This document shows, piece after piece, positions 35,318-47,485 of a stretch of 64,000 bases of DNA. The stretch is taken from positions 46,827,916 through 46,891,915 of the forward strand of contig JALMGJ010000003.1 in assembly GCA_023362775.1 (NCBI GenBank), given 5' to 3'. The notes under the pieces are model-generated. The model ran no database searches and had not been told where the DNA came from. It saw only the letters and a list, made by a program, of their open reading frames with translations. How positions within the stretch are numbered: the stretch's first letter is position 1; the number at the start of each line of letters is the position of its first letter. Source of the stretch: Charina bottae (lineage: Eukaryota; Chordata; Lepidosauria; Squamata; Charinaidae). Both the position numbers and the translations under genes were made by a program.

Positions 35318-35650
35318 TGCGTGGTGGCTCAGCGGGTAAGACACCAGGCTTGTCGATCGGAAGATCGCAAGTTTGGAGGTTCGAATCCCTAGCCCTGCGT
35401 GCGGAGTGAGCTCCCACACTAGCTCCAGCTCTTGCCAGCCTAGCAATTCGAAAGCATGCAAATGCAAGTAGATGAATAGGTACCACTTCGGTGGGTAGGT
35501 AACAGTGTTCCGTGCGCGTCATGCGGCCACATGACCGTGGAAGCGTCTTCGGACAACGCTGGCTCTTCGGCTAACAAACGGAGATGAGCACCGGCCTCTA
35601 GAGTCGGACACGACTGCACAAATGTGCGGGGGGAACCTTTACCTTTACCT
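35318..35650 (+). mobile_element. Sauria-type tRNA SINE, copy 3
   Basis: Lacks the first few head bases (begins GCGTGGTGGCTCAGCGGG) but is otherwise complete to GGGGGGAACCTTTACCTTTA. Slightly more diverged body than copy 2. Confidence 0.85.
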
Positions 35651-35867
35651 ATGTGGCATTAAGTTAAATGTGCTTAAATCCTAATAGATAAACTCAGGGA
35701 AAAAAGTGTAGGAAAATGACTGAAACACTTTTTCATCTGAAAGCTGAATTATTTACATATTACAAAGAGAGAAAGCAGATGTATATAACAATAATTCTTT
35801 TATTATCCCACACAAGTCAGCCTTGGAGTACTACTTAATGCTGTACTATATTTTATTTTATTTATTT

Positions 35868-36010
35868 TCTATCCCACCTTTATTATTTTTATAAATAATA
35901 CCTAACATACCTAATACTCCTTCCTCCTCCTACTTTCCCCACAACAGCAACCCTGTGAGGTGAGTTGGGCTGAGTGTGTGACTGGCCCAAGGTCACCCAG
36001 ACGACTTTCG
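35868..36010 (-). mobile_element. MIR/core-SINE-like repeat, 3' part
   Basis: Contains ATACTCCTTCCTCCTCCTAC, CCACAACAGCAACCCTGTGA and GACTGGCCCAAGGTCACCCA in that order; the tRNA-like head is missing. Confidence 0.65.
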
Positions 36011-36219
36011 TATGCACTTCCTCAGTTCCCTACGGGAATGAGATGATAAGTAATAACGAAGTCATAATTCTGCCTTTTGTGAACCAAAAACAGAAACCAC
36101 TTAAAGAAATGCTGCTGGGCGACAGTGACCATGAATTACATTTTTGAGGCAAATGTTTTAATCATTGGGGGGGGAAAACACTCTGTGATATAGTAAATGA
36201 GCAAAGATACAAAATAATT

Positions 36220-36571
36220 TTTGTTGTTTATTCGTTCAGTCGTTTCCGACTCTTCGTGACTTCATGGACCAGTCCACGCCAGAGCTTTCTGTCGGCCGTC
36301 ACCATCCCCAGCTCCCCAATGGTTGAGTCCGTCACCTCCAGAATACCATCCATCCATCTTGCCCTTGGTCGGCCCTTCTTCCTTTTGCCTTCCACTTTCC
36401 CTAGCATCAGCTTCTTCTCCAGGGTATCCTGTCTTCTCATTATGTGGCCAAAGTACTTCAGTTTTGCCTTTAATATCATTCCCTCAAGTGAGCAGTCTGG
36501 CTTGATTTCCTGGAGTATGGACTGGTTTGATCTTCTTGCAGTCCAAGGCACTCTCAGAATTTTCCTCCAAC
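36220..36571 (-). mobile_element. 5'-truncated Bov-B LINE, 3' 350 bp
   Basis: Minus-strand open frame coding the Bov-B C-terminus (PWTARRSNQSILQEIKPDCS to KSRKRLNE), ending at 36228, followed by the terminal AATAAACAACA. Flanked by ATACAAAATAAT on both sides, a 12-bp target duplication. No frame disruption in the retained part, so a fairly recent insertion. Confidence 0.92.
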
Positions 36572-36814
36572 ATACAAAATAATATAAATACTATATTTCA
36601 TCAATTCATAATGTATTCAAATAACCTTTTCTGAATTTATTTTGTTTATATCTATTTCTACAATAACTAAGATTTTTGCAACCAAAATAAAACTTTATAT
36701 TAAAACAGAACATTTTCCCAAACATTCCTTAAATGTATATTTGGCAATATATACAGATTTACAATATCTTGAATTCTATTTTTCTGAAATATGACTACCT
36801 ATCTCTAAAAAAAT

Positions 36815-38330
36815 TGTTGTTGTTTATTCGTTCAGTCGCTTCCGACTCTTCGTGATTTCATGGACCAGCCCACACCAGAGCTTCCTGTCAGCCGTCGCCA
36901 TCCCCAGCTCCCCCAAGGTCGAGTCCGTCACCTCCAGAATATCATCCATCCATCTTGCCCTTGGTCGGCCCCTCTTCCTTTTGCTTTCCACTTTCCTAGC
37001 ATCGGCATCTTCTCCAGGGTATCCTGTCTTCTCATTATGTGGCCAAAGTACTTCAGTTTTGCCTTTAATATCATTCCCTCAAGTGAGCAGTCTGGCTTTA
37101 TTTCCTGGAGTATGGACTGGTTTGATCTTCTTGCAGTCCAAGGCACTCTCAGAATTTTCCTCCAACACCACAGTTCAAAAGCATCTATCTTCCTTCGCTC
37201 AGCCTTCCTTATGGTCCAGCTCTCGCAGCCATAGGTTACTACAGGGAATACCATTGCTTTGACTATGCAGACCTTTGTTGTCAGTGTGATGTCTCTGCTC
37301 TTAACTATTTTATCAAGATTTGCCATTGCTCTCTTCCCAAGAAATAGACATCTTCTGATTTCCTGGCTGCAGTCAGCGTCTGCAGTAATCTTTGCGCCTA
37401 GAAATAGAAAGTCTATCACTGCCTCCACTTTTTCTCCCTCTATTTGCCAGTTATCAATCAAGCTGGTTGCCATAATCTTGGTTTTTTTGAGGTTTAACTG
37501 CAACCCAGCTTTTGCACTTTCTTCTTTCACCTTCATCATAAGGCTCCTCAGCTCCTCCTCGCTTTCAGCCATCAAAGTGGTATCATCTGCATATCTGAGA
37601 TTGTTAATGTTTCTTCCAGCGATTTTAACTCCAGCCTTGGATTCATCAAGTTCAGCATGTCGCATGATGTGTCCTGCGTACAAGTTAAATAGGTAGGGTG
37701 AGAGTATACAACCCTGCCGTACTCCTTTCCCAATCTTAAACCAGTCCATTGTTCCGTGGTCTGTTCTTACCGTTGCTATTTGGTCGTTATACAGATTCCT
37801 CAGGAGGCAGACAAGATGACTTGGTATCCCCATACCACCAAGAACTTGCCACAATTTGTTATGATCCACACAGTCAAAGGCTTTAGAATAGTCAATAAAA
37901 CAAAAATAGATGTTTTTCTGAAACTCCCTGGCTTTCTCCATTATCCAGCGGATATTGGCAATTTGGTCTCTAGTTCCTCTGCCTTTTCTAAACCCAGCTT
38001 GTACATCTGGCAATTCTCGCTCCATGAATTGCTGGAGTCTACCTTGCAAGATCTTGAGCATTACCTTACTGGCATGTGAAATAAGTGCCACTGTTTGATA
38101 GTTTGAACATTCTTTAGTGCTTCCCTTTTTTGGTATGGGGATATGAGTTGATTTTTTCCAATCTGATGGCCATTCTTGTGTTTTCCAAATTTGCTGGCAT
38201 ATGGCATGCATCACCTTGACAGCATCATCTTGCAAGATTTTAAACAGTACAGCTGGGATACCGTCGTCTACTGCTGCCTTGTTATTATATATATTTGCTA
38301 GACCTACATGACATTTTTCCTCCAGGAGTT
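36815..38330 (-). mobile_element. 5'-truncated Bov-B LINE with RT domain
   Basis: A 435-codon minus-strand frame (36928-38235) codes the RTE-type reverse transcriptase: PIPKKGSTKECSNYQTVALI, QAGFRKGRGTRDQIA, CFIDYSKAFDCVDHNKL (motif A), GVRQGCILSPYLFNLY (motif B), NINNLRYADDTTLMAES (motif C, catalytic YADD present) and the C-terminal AERRKIDAFELWCWRK region. The frame shifts near 36930, where a base is lost relative to the copy at 36220. The endonuclease half is absent. Sense orientation relative to RAVER2 transcription. Confidence 0.93.
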
Positions 38331-38429
38331 CAACCTGACATAGATATCATTTCTTCCTCCATTTTTTGACCATAACAAACTTGTAAGACTGGTTGAGCCA
38401 AGATTGAGACAAAGTCATCCAGAGTGTTT

Positions 38430-38493
38430 GAGAGATGAAGATAACCGCCCAGAGTCCCCTTGTGGGGGGAGATGGGCGGTGATATAAATCAAG

Positions 38494-38525
<32 letters not shown>

Positions 38526-38545
38526 AAATAAATAAATAAAAAAGA
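38430..38545 (+). repeat. LINE 3' tail with (CAAT)n-(AAAT)n
   Basis: ACCGCCCAGAGTCCCCTTGT, then GAGATGGGCGGTGATATAAA and simple CAAT then AAAT units. Same terminus as at 2085 and 59.3 kb. Confidence 0.65.
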
Positions 38546-39832
38546 TGGATTTGAGTCTCCCCAATCCTAGCCCAACATCTTAACCACTAAGCACACTGGT
38601 TCTCCCACACAGTTGTCATGTTCTTGTGCCTCTCAGTCTATTAACATTCTGTGCCATCGTGTCTTTAATGGGCTTCTGGAAAGTTCTCTCCATAGGGATT
38701 CTTTTCTGTACACAGTATCTGCATTTTGAGGTTTGTCTGCTAATGCCTCCCCCTTGTGCATGAGTGGACCTATTTTCACTAAAAGATAGGAAGTCTTGAA
38801 TCAAAAATATACAAAAAACCACTAAAGATGTATCTATAGTATTTCCTTAAAACAAGATTGCAACAGAATTCAATCTAATCCTATGCACACCTACTGTACT
38901 TGAATTGTCGTGATTTCAGTAGGTCTGTCTCATTGGTACATGTGCAATGGGATTATAGTTTTAGATTTCACTCCATCTGGTAAAGAAATATATATTTCCT
39001 TGCTAGATCAAAAACTGCTAAAGGGAAATGAACCCATGCAGTCTTGCAACATGAGCAAGCAGCAGCACATTTCCATCTTGCCTTAATATGCAAATTCTTC
39101 ACACACACAACTCCATCAGTTGTTTTGGGGCAGCATTTTCTCACGATATCTAATTGTGACTGGCTTCCTCTGGCTTTATACACATACACACCCACATGCA
39201 AAATATATAATGATTTAATATAATGGACTAAAATATCTATCCTTCACAATAACAGGAAGCCATGGGATATATAGTCTATTCGTTGTAATTAGCATCTGAA
39301 GTGGTGCATTAATAGTGCGAAATTTATTTTGCTACCTATTATTTGATCTTATTTCTATGTAAGCCAGTGTTTCCATCCATATTCAGGAAAGCAACTCTGA
39401 TAAAGAATACACTATTGTACTATATGAATGTTTTCAGATCTCACAGCTAATAAAAATAGAAAAATCTGGTAATTAACTCTTCTCTTTTTACAACCTACAA
39501 TCTAAATCCTATTCCACAGGAAGATTGTTGCTGTCAAATTATATTTTAGCACAGCTAAGTAGCCCCACCTAATAAAGAAATTCTGCTTCAACAGTGGCTG
39601 CAACAAGTGTTTGTCGTGGGCCAAAGAGATTCAGCCACATCCTTTCCCTTCCCATCAGCTCTGCTGGGGATTTCTGCCTTCTCATTAGCAGAAGGAAGAC
39701 AAATATCTTAAAGAGGATTCTTGGAAGAAATGTGGGTTCACTGCTTCCCCTTCTCAAACTCACTTGGGTTCCCACTGTTAATCACAGCAGGAAAGCAGTG
39801 ATCCTGAACAGATTCTTTGGAAGTGGAAGCCT

Positions 39833-42800
39833 TTGTTGTTGTTGTTGTTCAGCCGTTTAGTCGTGTCCGACTCTTTGTGACCTCATGGACCATAGCACGC
39901 CAGGCCTTCCTGTCCTCCACTGTCACCCGGAGTTTACTCAAATTCATGTTCATTACATCGGTGATGCTATCTAACCATCTCATCCTCTGCCGTCCCCTTC
40001 TCCTTTTGCCTTCAGTCTTTCCCAGCATCAGGGTCTTTTCCAGTGAGTCCTCTCTTCGCATTAGGTGGCCAAAGTATTTGAGCTTCAGCTTCAGTATCTG
40101 TCCTTCCAATGATCAGTCAGGGTTGATTTCCTTTAGGATTGACTGATTTGACCTCCTTGCAGTCCAAGGGACTCTCAAGAGTCTTCTCCAGCACCACAGT
40201 TCGAAAGCATCAATTCTTCGGCGCTCAGCCTTCCTTATGGTCCAACTCTCACAGCCATACATTACTACTGGGAAAACCATAGCTTTAACTATACGGACCT
40301 TTGTCGGCAAGGTGATGTCTCTGCTTTTTAATATGCTGTCTAGGTTTGCCATAGCTTTCCTCCCAAGGAGCAAGCGTCTTTTAATTTCATGGCTGCAGTC
40401 ACCATCTGCGGTGATCTTGGAGCCCAAGAAAATAAAATCTGTCACTGCTTCCATTTCTTCCCCTTCTATTTGCCAGGAAGAGATGGGACCAGATGCCATG
40501 ATCTGGGTTTTTTTAATGTTGAGTTTCAAGCCAGCTTTTGCACTCTCCTCTTTCACCCTCATCAAGAGGCTCTTTAGTTCCTCTTCACTTTCTGCCATTA
40601 GGGTGGTATCGTCTGCATATCTGAGGTTGTTGATATTTCTCCCGGCAATCTTAACTCCGGCTTGTGATTCATCCAGCCCGGCATTTCTTATGATGTATTC
40701 TGCATATAAGTTAAATAAGCACGGTGATAATATACAGCCTTGTCGTACTCCTTTCCCAATTTTGAACCAGTCGGTTGTTCCATTTCCGGTTCTAACTGTT
40801 GCTTCTTGACCCGCATACAGGTTTCTCAGGAGACAGGTAAGGTGGTCTGGTACTCCCATCTCTTTAAGACTTTGCCACAGTTTGTTGTGATCCACACAAT
40901 CAAAGGCTTTAGCGTAGTCAATGAAGCAGAAGTAGATGTTTTTCTGGAACTCTCTTGCTTTTTCCATGATCCAGAGAATGTTGGCAATCTGATCTCTAGT
41001 TCCTCTGCCTCTTCGAAACCCAGCTTGCACTTCTGGTAGTTCTCGGTTCACATACTGCTAAAGCCTAGCTTGTAGGATTTTGAGCATAACCTTGCTAGCA
41101 TGTGAAACGAGCGCAATTGTACGGTAGTTTGGACATTCTTTGGCATTGCCTTTCTTTGGAATTGGAACGTAAACTGACCTTTTCCAATCCTGTGGCCACT
41201 GTTGAGTTTTCCAAATTTGTTGGCATATTGAGTGCAGCACTTTAACAGCATCATCTTTTAGGATTTTAAATAGCTCAGCTGGGATACTGTCTTCTCCGCT
41301 AGCTTTGTTGTTAGTAATGCTTCCTAAGGCCCACTTGACTTCACTCTCTAGGGTGTCCGGCTCAAGGTCAGTGACCACACCATCGTATTTTTCAGGGACA
41401 TTAAGATCTTTCTTCTATAGTTCTTCTGTGTATTCTTGCCACCTCCTCTTCTTCTCTTCTGCTTCTGTTAGGTCCCTGCCTTTTTTGTCCTTTATCATGC
41501 CCATCTTTGCACAAAACGTTCCCTTGATATCTCCGATTTTCTTGAAGAGATCTCTAGTCTTCCCCATTCTATTGTTTTCCTCGATTTCTTTGCACTGTTC
41601 ATTTAAGAAGGCCGCCTTATCTCTCCTTGCTATTCTCTGGAAATCTGCATTCAGTTGGTTATATCTTTCCCTTTCTCCCTTGCCTTTTGCTTCCCTTCTT
41701 TCCTCAGCTATTTGTAAAGCCTCATCAGTCAGCCACTTTGCTTTCTTGCATTTCTTTTTCTTTGGGATGGTTTTAGTTGCTGCCTCCTGTACAATGTTAC
41801 GAACCTCCATCCATAGTTCTTCAGGCACTCTGTCTACCAGATCTAATCCTTTAAATCTATTCCTCACCTCCACTGTATATTCATAAGGGATATGATTTAG
41901 GTCATACCTGAGTGGTCTAGTGGTTTTCCCTACGTTCTTCAATTTAAGCCTAAATTTTGCGATAAGAAGCTCATGATCTGAGCCACAGTCAGCTCCAGGT
42001 CTTGTTTTTGCTGATTGTATAGAGCTTCTCCATCTTTGGCTGCAAAGTATATAATCAATCTGATTTCGGTATTGACCATCTGGTGATGTCCATGTGTAGA
42101 GTCGTCTCTTGTGTTGTTGGAAAAGAGTGTTTGCTATGACCAGCCTGTTCTCTTGACAAAACTCTATTAGCCTTTGCCCTGCTTCATTTTGTACTCCAAG
42201 GCCGAACTTGCCTGTTAGTCAGGTTATTTTTTGACTTCCTACTTTAGCATTCCAGTCCCCTATGATGAAAAGGACATCTTTTTTTGGTGTTAGTTCTAGA
42301 AGGTGTTGTAGGTCTTCATAGAACCGGTCAACTTCAGCTTCTTCGGCATCAGTGGTTGGGGCATAGACTTGGATCACTGTGATGTTGAATGGTTTGCCTT
42401 GGATTCGAACTGAAAGCATTCTGTCATTTTTCAGGTTGTACCCCAGTACTGCCTTTCCCACTCTTTTACTGACTATGAGAGCTACTCCATTTCTTCTAAG
42501 GGATTCTTGCCCACAGTAGTATATATAATGGTCTCCTGAATTAAATTCGCCCATTCCTGTCCATTTTAGTTCACTGATTCCCAAGATGTCGATGTTCAAT
42601 CTTGTCATCTCATGTTTGACCACATCCAGCTTACCTTGATTCATAGATCTTACATTCCAGGTTTCTATGCAATATTGTTCTTTACAGCATCGGACTTTCC
42701 TTCCACTTCCAGACACATCCACAACTGAGCATCCCTTCGGCTTTGGCCCAGCCGCTTCACTCTTTCTGGAGCTACTCGGAATTGCCCTCCGCTCTTCCCC

Positions 42801-43045
42801 AGTAGCATTTTGGACACCTTCCGACCTGCGGGGCTCATCTTCCGGCGTCATATCTTTTAGCCTTTTGATACTGTCCATGGGTTTTCTTGGCAAGGATACT
42901 GGAGTGGTTTGCCATTCCCTCCTCCAGTTTTGGACCACGTTTTGTCAGAACTCTCCGTCATGACCTGTTCTTCTTGACCTGACTTCATTGAGTTACGCAA
43001 GCCCCTTCGCCACGACAAGGCAGTGATCCATGAAGGGGATGCCCT
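39833..43045 (-). mobile_element. Near full-length Bov-B (RTE) LINE with few stops
   Basis: About 3.2 kb. Reading from 42938 down to 39849, one continuous minus-strand frame codes an apurinic-type endonuclease (IETWNVRSMNQGKLDVVKHE, NIDILGISELKWTG, IIGDWNAKVGSQ), a linker, and reverse transcriptase (SITNNKASGEDSIPAELFK, YAKAFDCVDHNKL, GVRQGCILSPCLF, NNLRYADDTTLMAESEEEL) and the conserved C-terminus. It is interrupted by four in-frame stops at 42219, 41415, 41058 and 40113, with no frameshift that I can see. The 5' end has the AAGGGGCTTGCGTAACTCAA block typical of Bov-B, and the 3' end is CAACAACAACAAAG. Not translatable as it stands. Confidence 0.93.
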
Positions 43046-43194
43046 CCTCTTTCCAAGTGATCGTTCTAAAAATTTGCTGATTTTTCACTGCCATTATCAT
43101 CAAGTGTCTGATCAGCTGGGCTTTGAGAGGAAGCAGCCAGAATACTCTGGATCATAATAGTGGCTGGGGGTTTTATGCAGCCAAAGGACCATAG

Positions 43195-43437
43195 GTTGTT
43201 ATTATTATTAGATGTTTATCCTGCCTTTTTTTTAATTTGGTCAACTCAAGGTGGTAACATACTTAATACTCCTGCTTCCTATTTCCCCACAACAGCAACC
43301 CTGTGAGGTGGGTCGGGCTGAGACAGAGTGACTGGCCCAAAGTCACCCAGCTGGCTTTTATGCCTAAGGGAGGCCTAGAACTCACAATCTTTCGGTTTCT
43401 AGGTCAGTACCTTTGCCACTACAGCAAGCCAGCTCTG
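43195..43437 (-). mobile_element. MIR/core-SINE-like repeat, most complete copy
   Basis: Minus strand: GCTGGCTTGCTGTAGTGGCA head, GTGAGTTCTAGGCCTCC (B-box-like), CAGCTGGGTGACTTTGGGCC, then CTGTTGTGGGGAAATAGGAA and an AATAATAATAA tail. The order head, core, tail agrees with the MIR-type plan. Confidence 0.7.
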
Positions 43438-44005
43438 TCATTGGTTCCCATCTCTGAGCTAGTATTTTGAAACTGTTTTCCTGTAAGTGTCAACAGTCAT
43501 AAAGCAGAAAGTGTAAAACTTTAAAGTAATACTTAGATTGCTTTAACGACCCAGTTTGCTTCATGGAGCCAAAGCACAAAAGATCAGCAGGGAATTGTGT
43601 GCTTCCTCTTCAGAATATGCAACTTTGCCATTCTACATAAGGCTAAAAATGAAGTTTATTCAAATTCTTCTAAGTAAACTAAACTTAATTGACCAACTTC
43701 GGTAGCACCAGCACCTACATTTTACTAAATAATTATTATTCTATACTGACCAATAGATGAGGGAATACAAAAGTGTTTATTGTAATATGAAATTTTGAAC
43801 TGAAAATATAAAATTCAAAATAAGATACTTTTATAATTGTTTTTACCAATATTAAAAACTCAGGCAAAAGAGCTAATGAAACTAGTGTTCACAACAAATG
43901 AAAGGCACTGGAAATATCTCTTAATGGAGCATTTCCACTCTACAGAGATAATGGAGTTGGCACTTGATGGAATAGAACATTACCAAGTGATCATTAGCCT
44001 TATAC

Positions 44006-44230
44006 CAGGGCTTTCCAAACTTTTGCCATTGGCGACACACCAACGGCCGGCACGCAAAAACCCAGAAGCATTGCTGCCGCCGTGGCATGCTTTCGGGTTA
44101 TTGCGTGCTGTGGCGGTGGCATTCTGGAACCCAGAAGCGCTGATGGCCCGCTTCCAGGTTGTCGCGCGACACACTTGGGGCCCCCAAGCGACACAGTACT
44201 GTGTCACAACACACAGTTTGGAAAGCCCTG
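44006..44230. mobile_element. hAT MITE, GC-rich family A, copy 4
   Basis: Ends CAGGGCTTTCCAAACTTTTG and CAGTTTGGAAAGCCCTG with a perfect CCTTATAC duplication (43998-44005 and 44231-44238). Confidence 0.92.
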
Positions 44231-46046
44231 CCTTATACCCACAATCTCCATCCTGGGTGCTTGCAGTGTCTCCTTCACAATAAAACATAGTACTATGCAA
44301 AGAATAGAAGCATAAGGGTCTGGAAAAACCGAAGAGAATTGCTGAAACTTTTGTCTTAATTAACCTTCACCCTACATCTTATTTATTAAAACCAGAATTC
44401 TTTCTTCACCTTTGTCCTGGATATCCTGCACAACTAGTTCCACACTTCAGGCTTAAATTTCTTAAATTGTAATGCTCCCACAGTCTCTTCAAAAACAAAA
44501 GAGATTTTTAAAAGCCATTTGTTATATGGGACAAAAGTTTGCAAAAATTAAACATAATTCTTGAGGTTTTGGCTGTACAAGCACTTCATATTATGAAGAA
44601 AATGTTGTGGATTAGCATCCTTAGTATAACCTTCATGCACTATTTCTAAAAGCAAAAGCAACATTTGCAAGTAGTCAGTTGCCCAATTGTTCATGGAAAC
44701 TATGAATCTTCTCTAAACATAAGGCAAATAAATTTTTGTACATTTGAAAAGATGAACCAATAATTACAAACATATGTTTAGGTACACGGACAGTGTAGCA
44801 AAATGTTTGTTCATCAGTAATTTAAAGACATTTATAGGGACAAATAATATATTAATGCCAAGATTTTATGCAATCTTAATTGTTAGTTATAACAGGAATT
44901 AGAAGAGAATTACAGTATTTCAAACTGTAATATGATAGCACCTGTCAACTCTGAAATACTTTTATACAGATGGGCCCCATAAGTTTGAATATTTTTCTAT
45001 TACCAGTATATTTTATTAATCACATAGAAGTAAAATGACATATAGGAGCTAGAAACATGATCAATGTTAGCCATGGGAAGTTATTGCAATTTATAAATTC
45101 AGTCATGTAAAAATAAAATAAATAAAACTCTTGAGAACTTGTATTTCTTATATGAATTAGAAAAAAGAGGAGATAGTCTCAGAGACAGTATAAATAATGT
45201 TTTATTTGGAGAGAAAGAACCAAAGACTCAATAAGATAAAGTCCAGATATTGAACAGAGGACACATCTGCTGCCTGGGCAAGAGAACAGAAGTGTTTTCC
45301 TTTGCTTCTTTTTCACTATTCTAGCAGTCATAAATCCTGACTGCGCTTCCATTTATGGGATGTCTGTCTTAATCTAAAGAGGGGAAACTCCTGTTTGTAT
45401 TATTCAACAAAACATAGAGTACAATCCCCCAAACATAGAGAAATAATAACAACAACAACAAGGTTCACACTTGCTCTTTATTTTCTATTGCTAGAGAACT
45501 CTATAGTTACTGAGAAAACCGGAAAGAGCTTTGCATATTTCACCACCACTAAGGCAGAGATAGTTTCTTTGGCATCTGCATCCTGTAACACAAATTGCAA
45601 GTGCAGCCAACCTACAGCACTACTTTTCCATACCTATGACTTTCCCAACTGACTACTGTATGTTGTTTTAACAGGGATCAAAGAACTCTCTTCGCTACCC
45701 TATGGGAGACTGGATGTCATCTCTCCCCACAGATAACGCTCCCTTCCCGACTCAGTATGGAAAGTCCTCAAGGTTTCTTTTCCCACACTGCGACGGTCCG
45801 GATCTTTGGGCTACCAGTCCCATAATCCCCAAGCGTCAATTGCCATAGCGGGAACTTAAGGGAATTGTAGTGCGAAACATTCGGAGGGCGCCAAGTTGTC
45901 TCCGCTTGCCATAAGAGGTCCCCGTCACTGTTCCCACCACACCTCCGGCTCCCGAGCCCGCTTTGACCCTCATCTCTCCCTATCTCCGGCGGTCTGAGCC
46001 CTGCTGTGCCCTGCCCCGACTTCTGCCGCTCCGCTTCGCCACCCAC

Positions 46047-46235
46047 CTGGCTGCTGCTTTCGGCGGGCAGGTTCCTCAGCAGAATCTTGCGCCTGTTGCT
46101 CAGTTCCCGCCTTGTGCTCTGCAGCCTGCGGGCGATCTCCTCCGGGGACAGAGGACGAGGCGACCCTCCCGCCCCGTCGGCGGACTCCCCCAGAGCCCCG
46201 AGCAAGTCGGGGCCGGACCCCACGGCTGCCGCCAT
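46047..46235 (-). CDS. RAVER2: RAVER2 exon 1 coding part (start codon, N-terminus, start of RRM1)
   Basis: 189 nt, 63 codons, from ATG at 46235 to donor GTGGGT at 46041-46046, ending in phase 0. RAVER2 is a nuclear, shuttling hnRNP-associated protein that binds PTB-family splicing regulators. The exon codes MAAAVGSGPDLLGALGE..., a short Gly/Ala/Pro-rich N-terminus, then SPEEIARRLQSTRRELSNRR and KILLRNLP, the RNP2 strand that opens RRM1 (about residues 51-58). The ELSNRRKIL block is diagnostic for ravers. The N-terminal leader is shorter than the mammalian one as I recall it. The start lies in AAGATGGCGGC, a good initiation context and also a YY1-like site. Confidence 0.95.
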
Positions 46236-46239
46236 CTTG
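46228..46239 (-). promoter_or_regulatory. YY1-like motif over the RAVER2 start codon
   Basis: On the minus strand the start codon is embedded in CAAGATGGCGGC, which matches the well-known YY1 core (AAnATGGCGGC). In CpG-island genes such sites often sit just downstream of transcription start. Binding is an inference. Confidence 0.45.
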
Positions 46240-46560
46240 CCGGCCCAGATGCGAACACGCTCTCCCTCCGCCAGGGGAAGCCGGTGGGCGGGAGGGGAGC
46301 CAGGGCGGGCGGGTTGAAGCGCGGGAGGGCCGAGGAAAGCTCAGCAAGCGGCTGCGGTCCGCCGCGGCTGCCTGGGACACAAAGAAAGCAAGAGGCGAGC
46401 TCGCGCGCCCACTTTCCCCGGCAGCTGATGCCCCCAGGCCCCGAAGTTCCTCGCTGCGCTCGCGGTCGCTCTTCGCCAGAGGATGCCTGCAGGGCGAAGA
46501 ACCCAGCGCGCCGTGGTTTTTCTCGGTCGCCTGCGAAAGGGATGAAGCACAAAGGAGGTC

Positions 46561-47485
46561 ACCTTCCGCGTCTGTTTGGAAATCCTACTAGCCCACTCTT
46601 CACTTATCCAGTTGCTTTTGATACGTTATAAAAAGAGAGATGCATCCATCGGCAGCGCAATAGCTTGCCGGCTTTCTATCATTAAGAACTGCGTGTCAGA
46701 GCAATTAAGGGAAGTGGCAATCGAGATGCCACGATAAGGGAAAACATTGCCTGTTGAATGGCGTGGGGCCCAAAAAGGGAGGCTGGCAACTTGGAAGCGA
46801 AAGTGGATTAATGTTTCACCAGGGATTATACAGGGATCTTCGTAAGCCTTTTTTTTATGCACCGGGAGTCTTGAGTAAGCATCTGGAGTTTAACACTTCA
46901 GAAGGGGGAGTATTAAGAACAGGGAACAAACTTCCTCGCAATTACAGATCTTGACCTTCCCTCTCTGTTATTTTACTGTGGAAAAATGTCAAAGGTTTCT
47001 GGGGGGATCAAAATAGGTTTCCAGACATGCACATGTATGCATAAAAGATTGGAGGTAAAATGCATTCCTCCACCCTCTTTGTAAAGTAATGTAGGGTTTT
47101 ATATTAACTCTCTGGAGTTCCCTTTGCTTTGCCTTGTCAGGTTTTACTGCAAAAACAAAATCGTTAGAACTTCTAGGTAATATCAGGTGACTGGCTGAAT
47201 TAAAACTGACCTTAAACATAATCCGATTATTCATCATAACTAATGAAATCCTCCTGTATTTCAACAGTTGTCCTAGGAGAGGATTGAAATAAAAAAAAAT
47301 AGATGCATGCAAACAAGCATTTTCACTGGTTGGGTTCACATATGGCCCAAAGGGCCTTTCACCACTTGCCTCTAGCCATGAGACAAATGTGCCTTGGCAT
47401 CTTTTTTCTTTTGTGTCCCTGTGACCCTGCCTTCATCTCATTCCCAGTTCATGAGTGAAGGGGTTAAATTGTCCTTGGCCTAACA
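46561..47485. other. Intergenic stretch upstream of RAVER2
   Basis: No gene recognised. AT-rich DNA resumes at about 46600. Open frames at 46626-46954 and 46989-47339 have no domain content. Confidence 0.6.

Larger units (their letters stand above)
30339..46046 (-). other. RAVER2: RAVER2 intron 1
   Basis: 15.7-kb first intron, the main repeat sink of the window: two MIR-like SINEs plus one more near 43.2 kb, a 48-bp perfect palindrome, a TTTA array, a solo Penelope 3' end, a Sauria SINE, three Bov-B copies and hAT MITE A copy 4. Apparently unique stretches without recognised content: 30340-31290, 32690-34680, 38550-39830, 43450-44000 and 44240-45760. Confidence 0.75.
45770..46560. promoter_or_regulatory. 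CpG island covering RAVER2 promoter and exon 1
   Basis: Dense CpG and GC-rich DNA stands out against AT-rich flanks. It spans the first exon and its upstream region on the minus strand, the usual setting of a TATA-less housekeeping-type promoter. A TATAAAAAG at 46626-46634 faces the plus strand, away from RAVER2, and is not evidence for its promoter. Open frames on both strands inside the island are GC artefacts. Borders approximate. Confidence 0.8.

Noticed and set aside
36852..37262. Plus-strand frames over the Bov-B copies
   Set aside because: Mirror frames of the reverse-transcriptase gene on the minus strand; the same strings recur at every Bov-B copy.
45963..46631. 222-codon plus-strand open frame in the CpG island
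   Set aside because: Antisense to RAVER2 exon 1 and promoter; typical stop-poor GC-rich artefact with no splice or domain support.
46626..46634. TATAAAAAG as a RAVER2 TATA box
   Set aside because: It faces the plus strand, away from RAVER2, and lies outside the CpG island.
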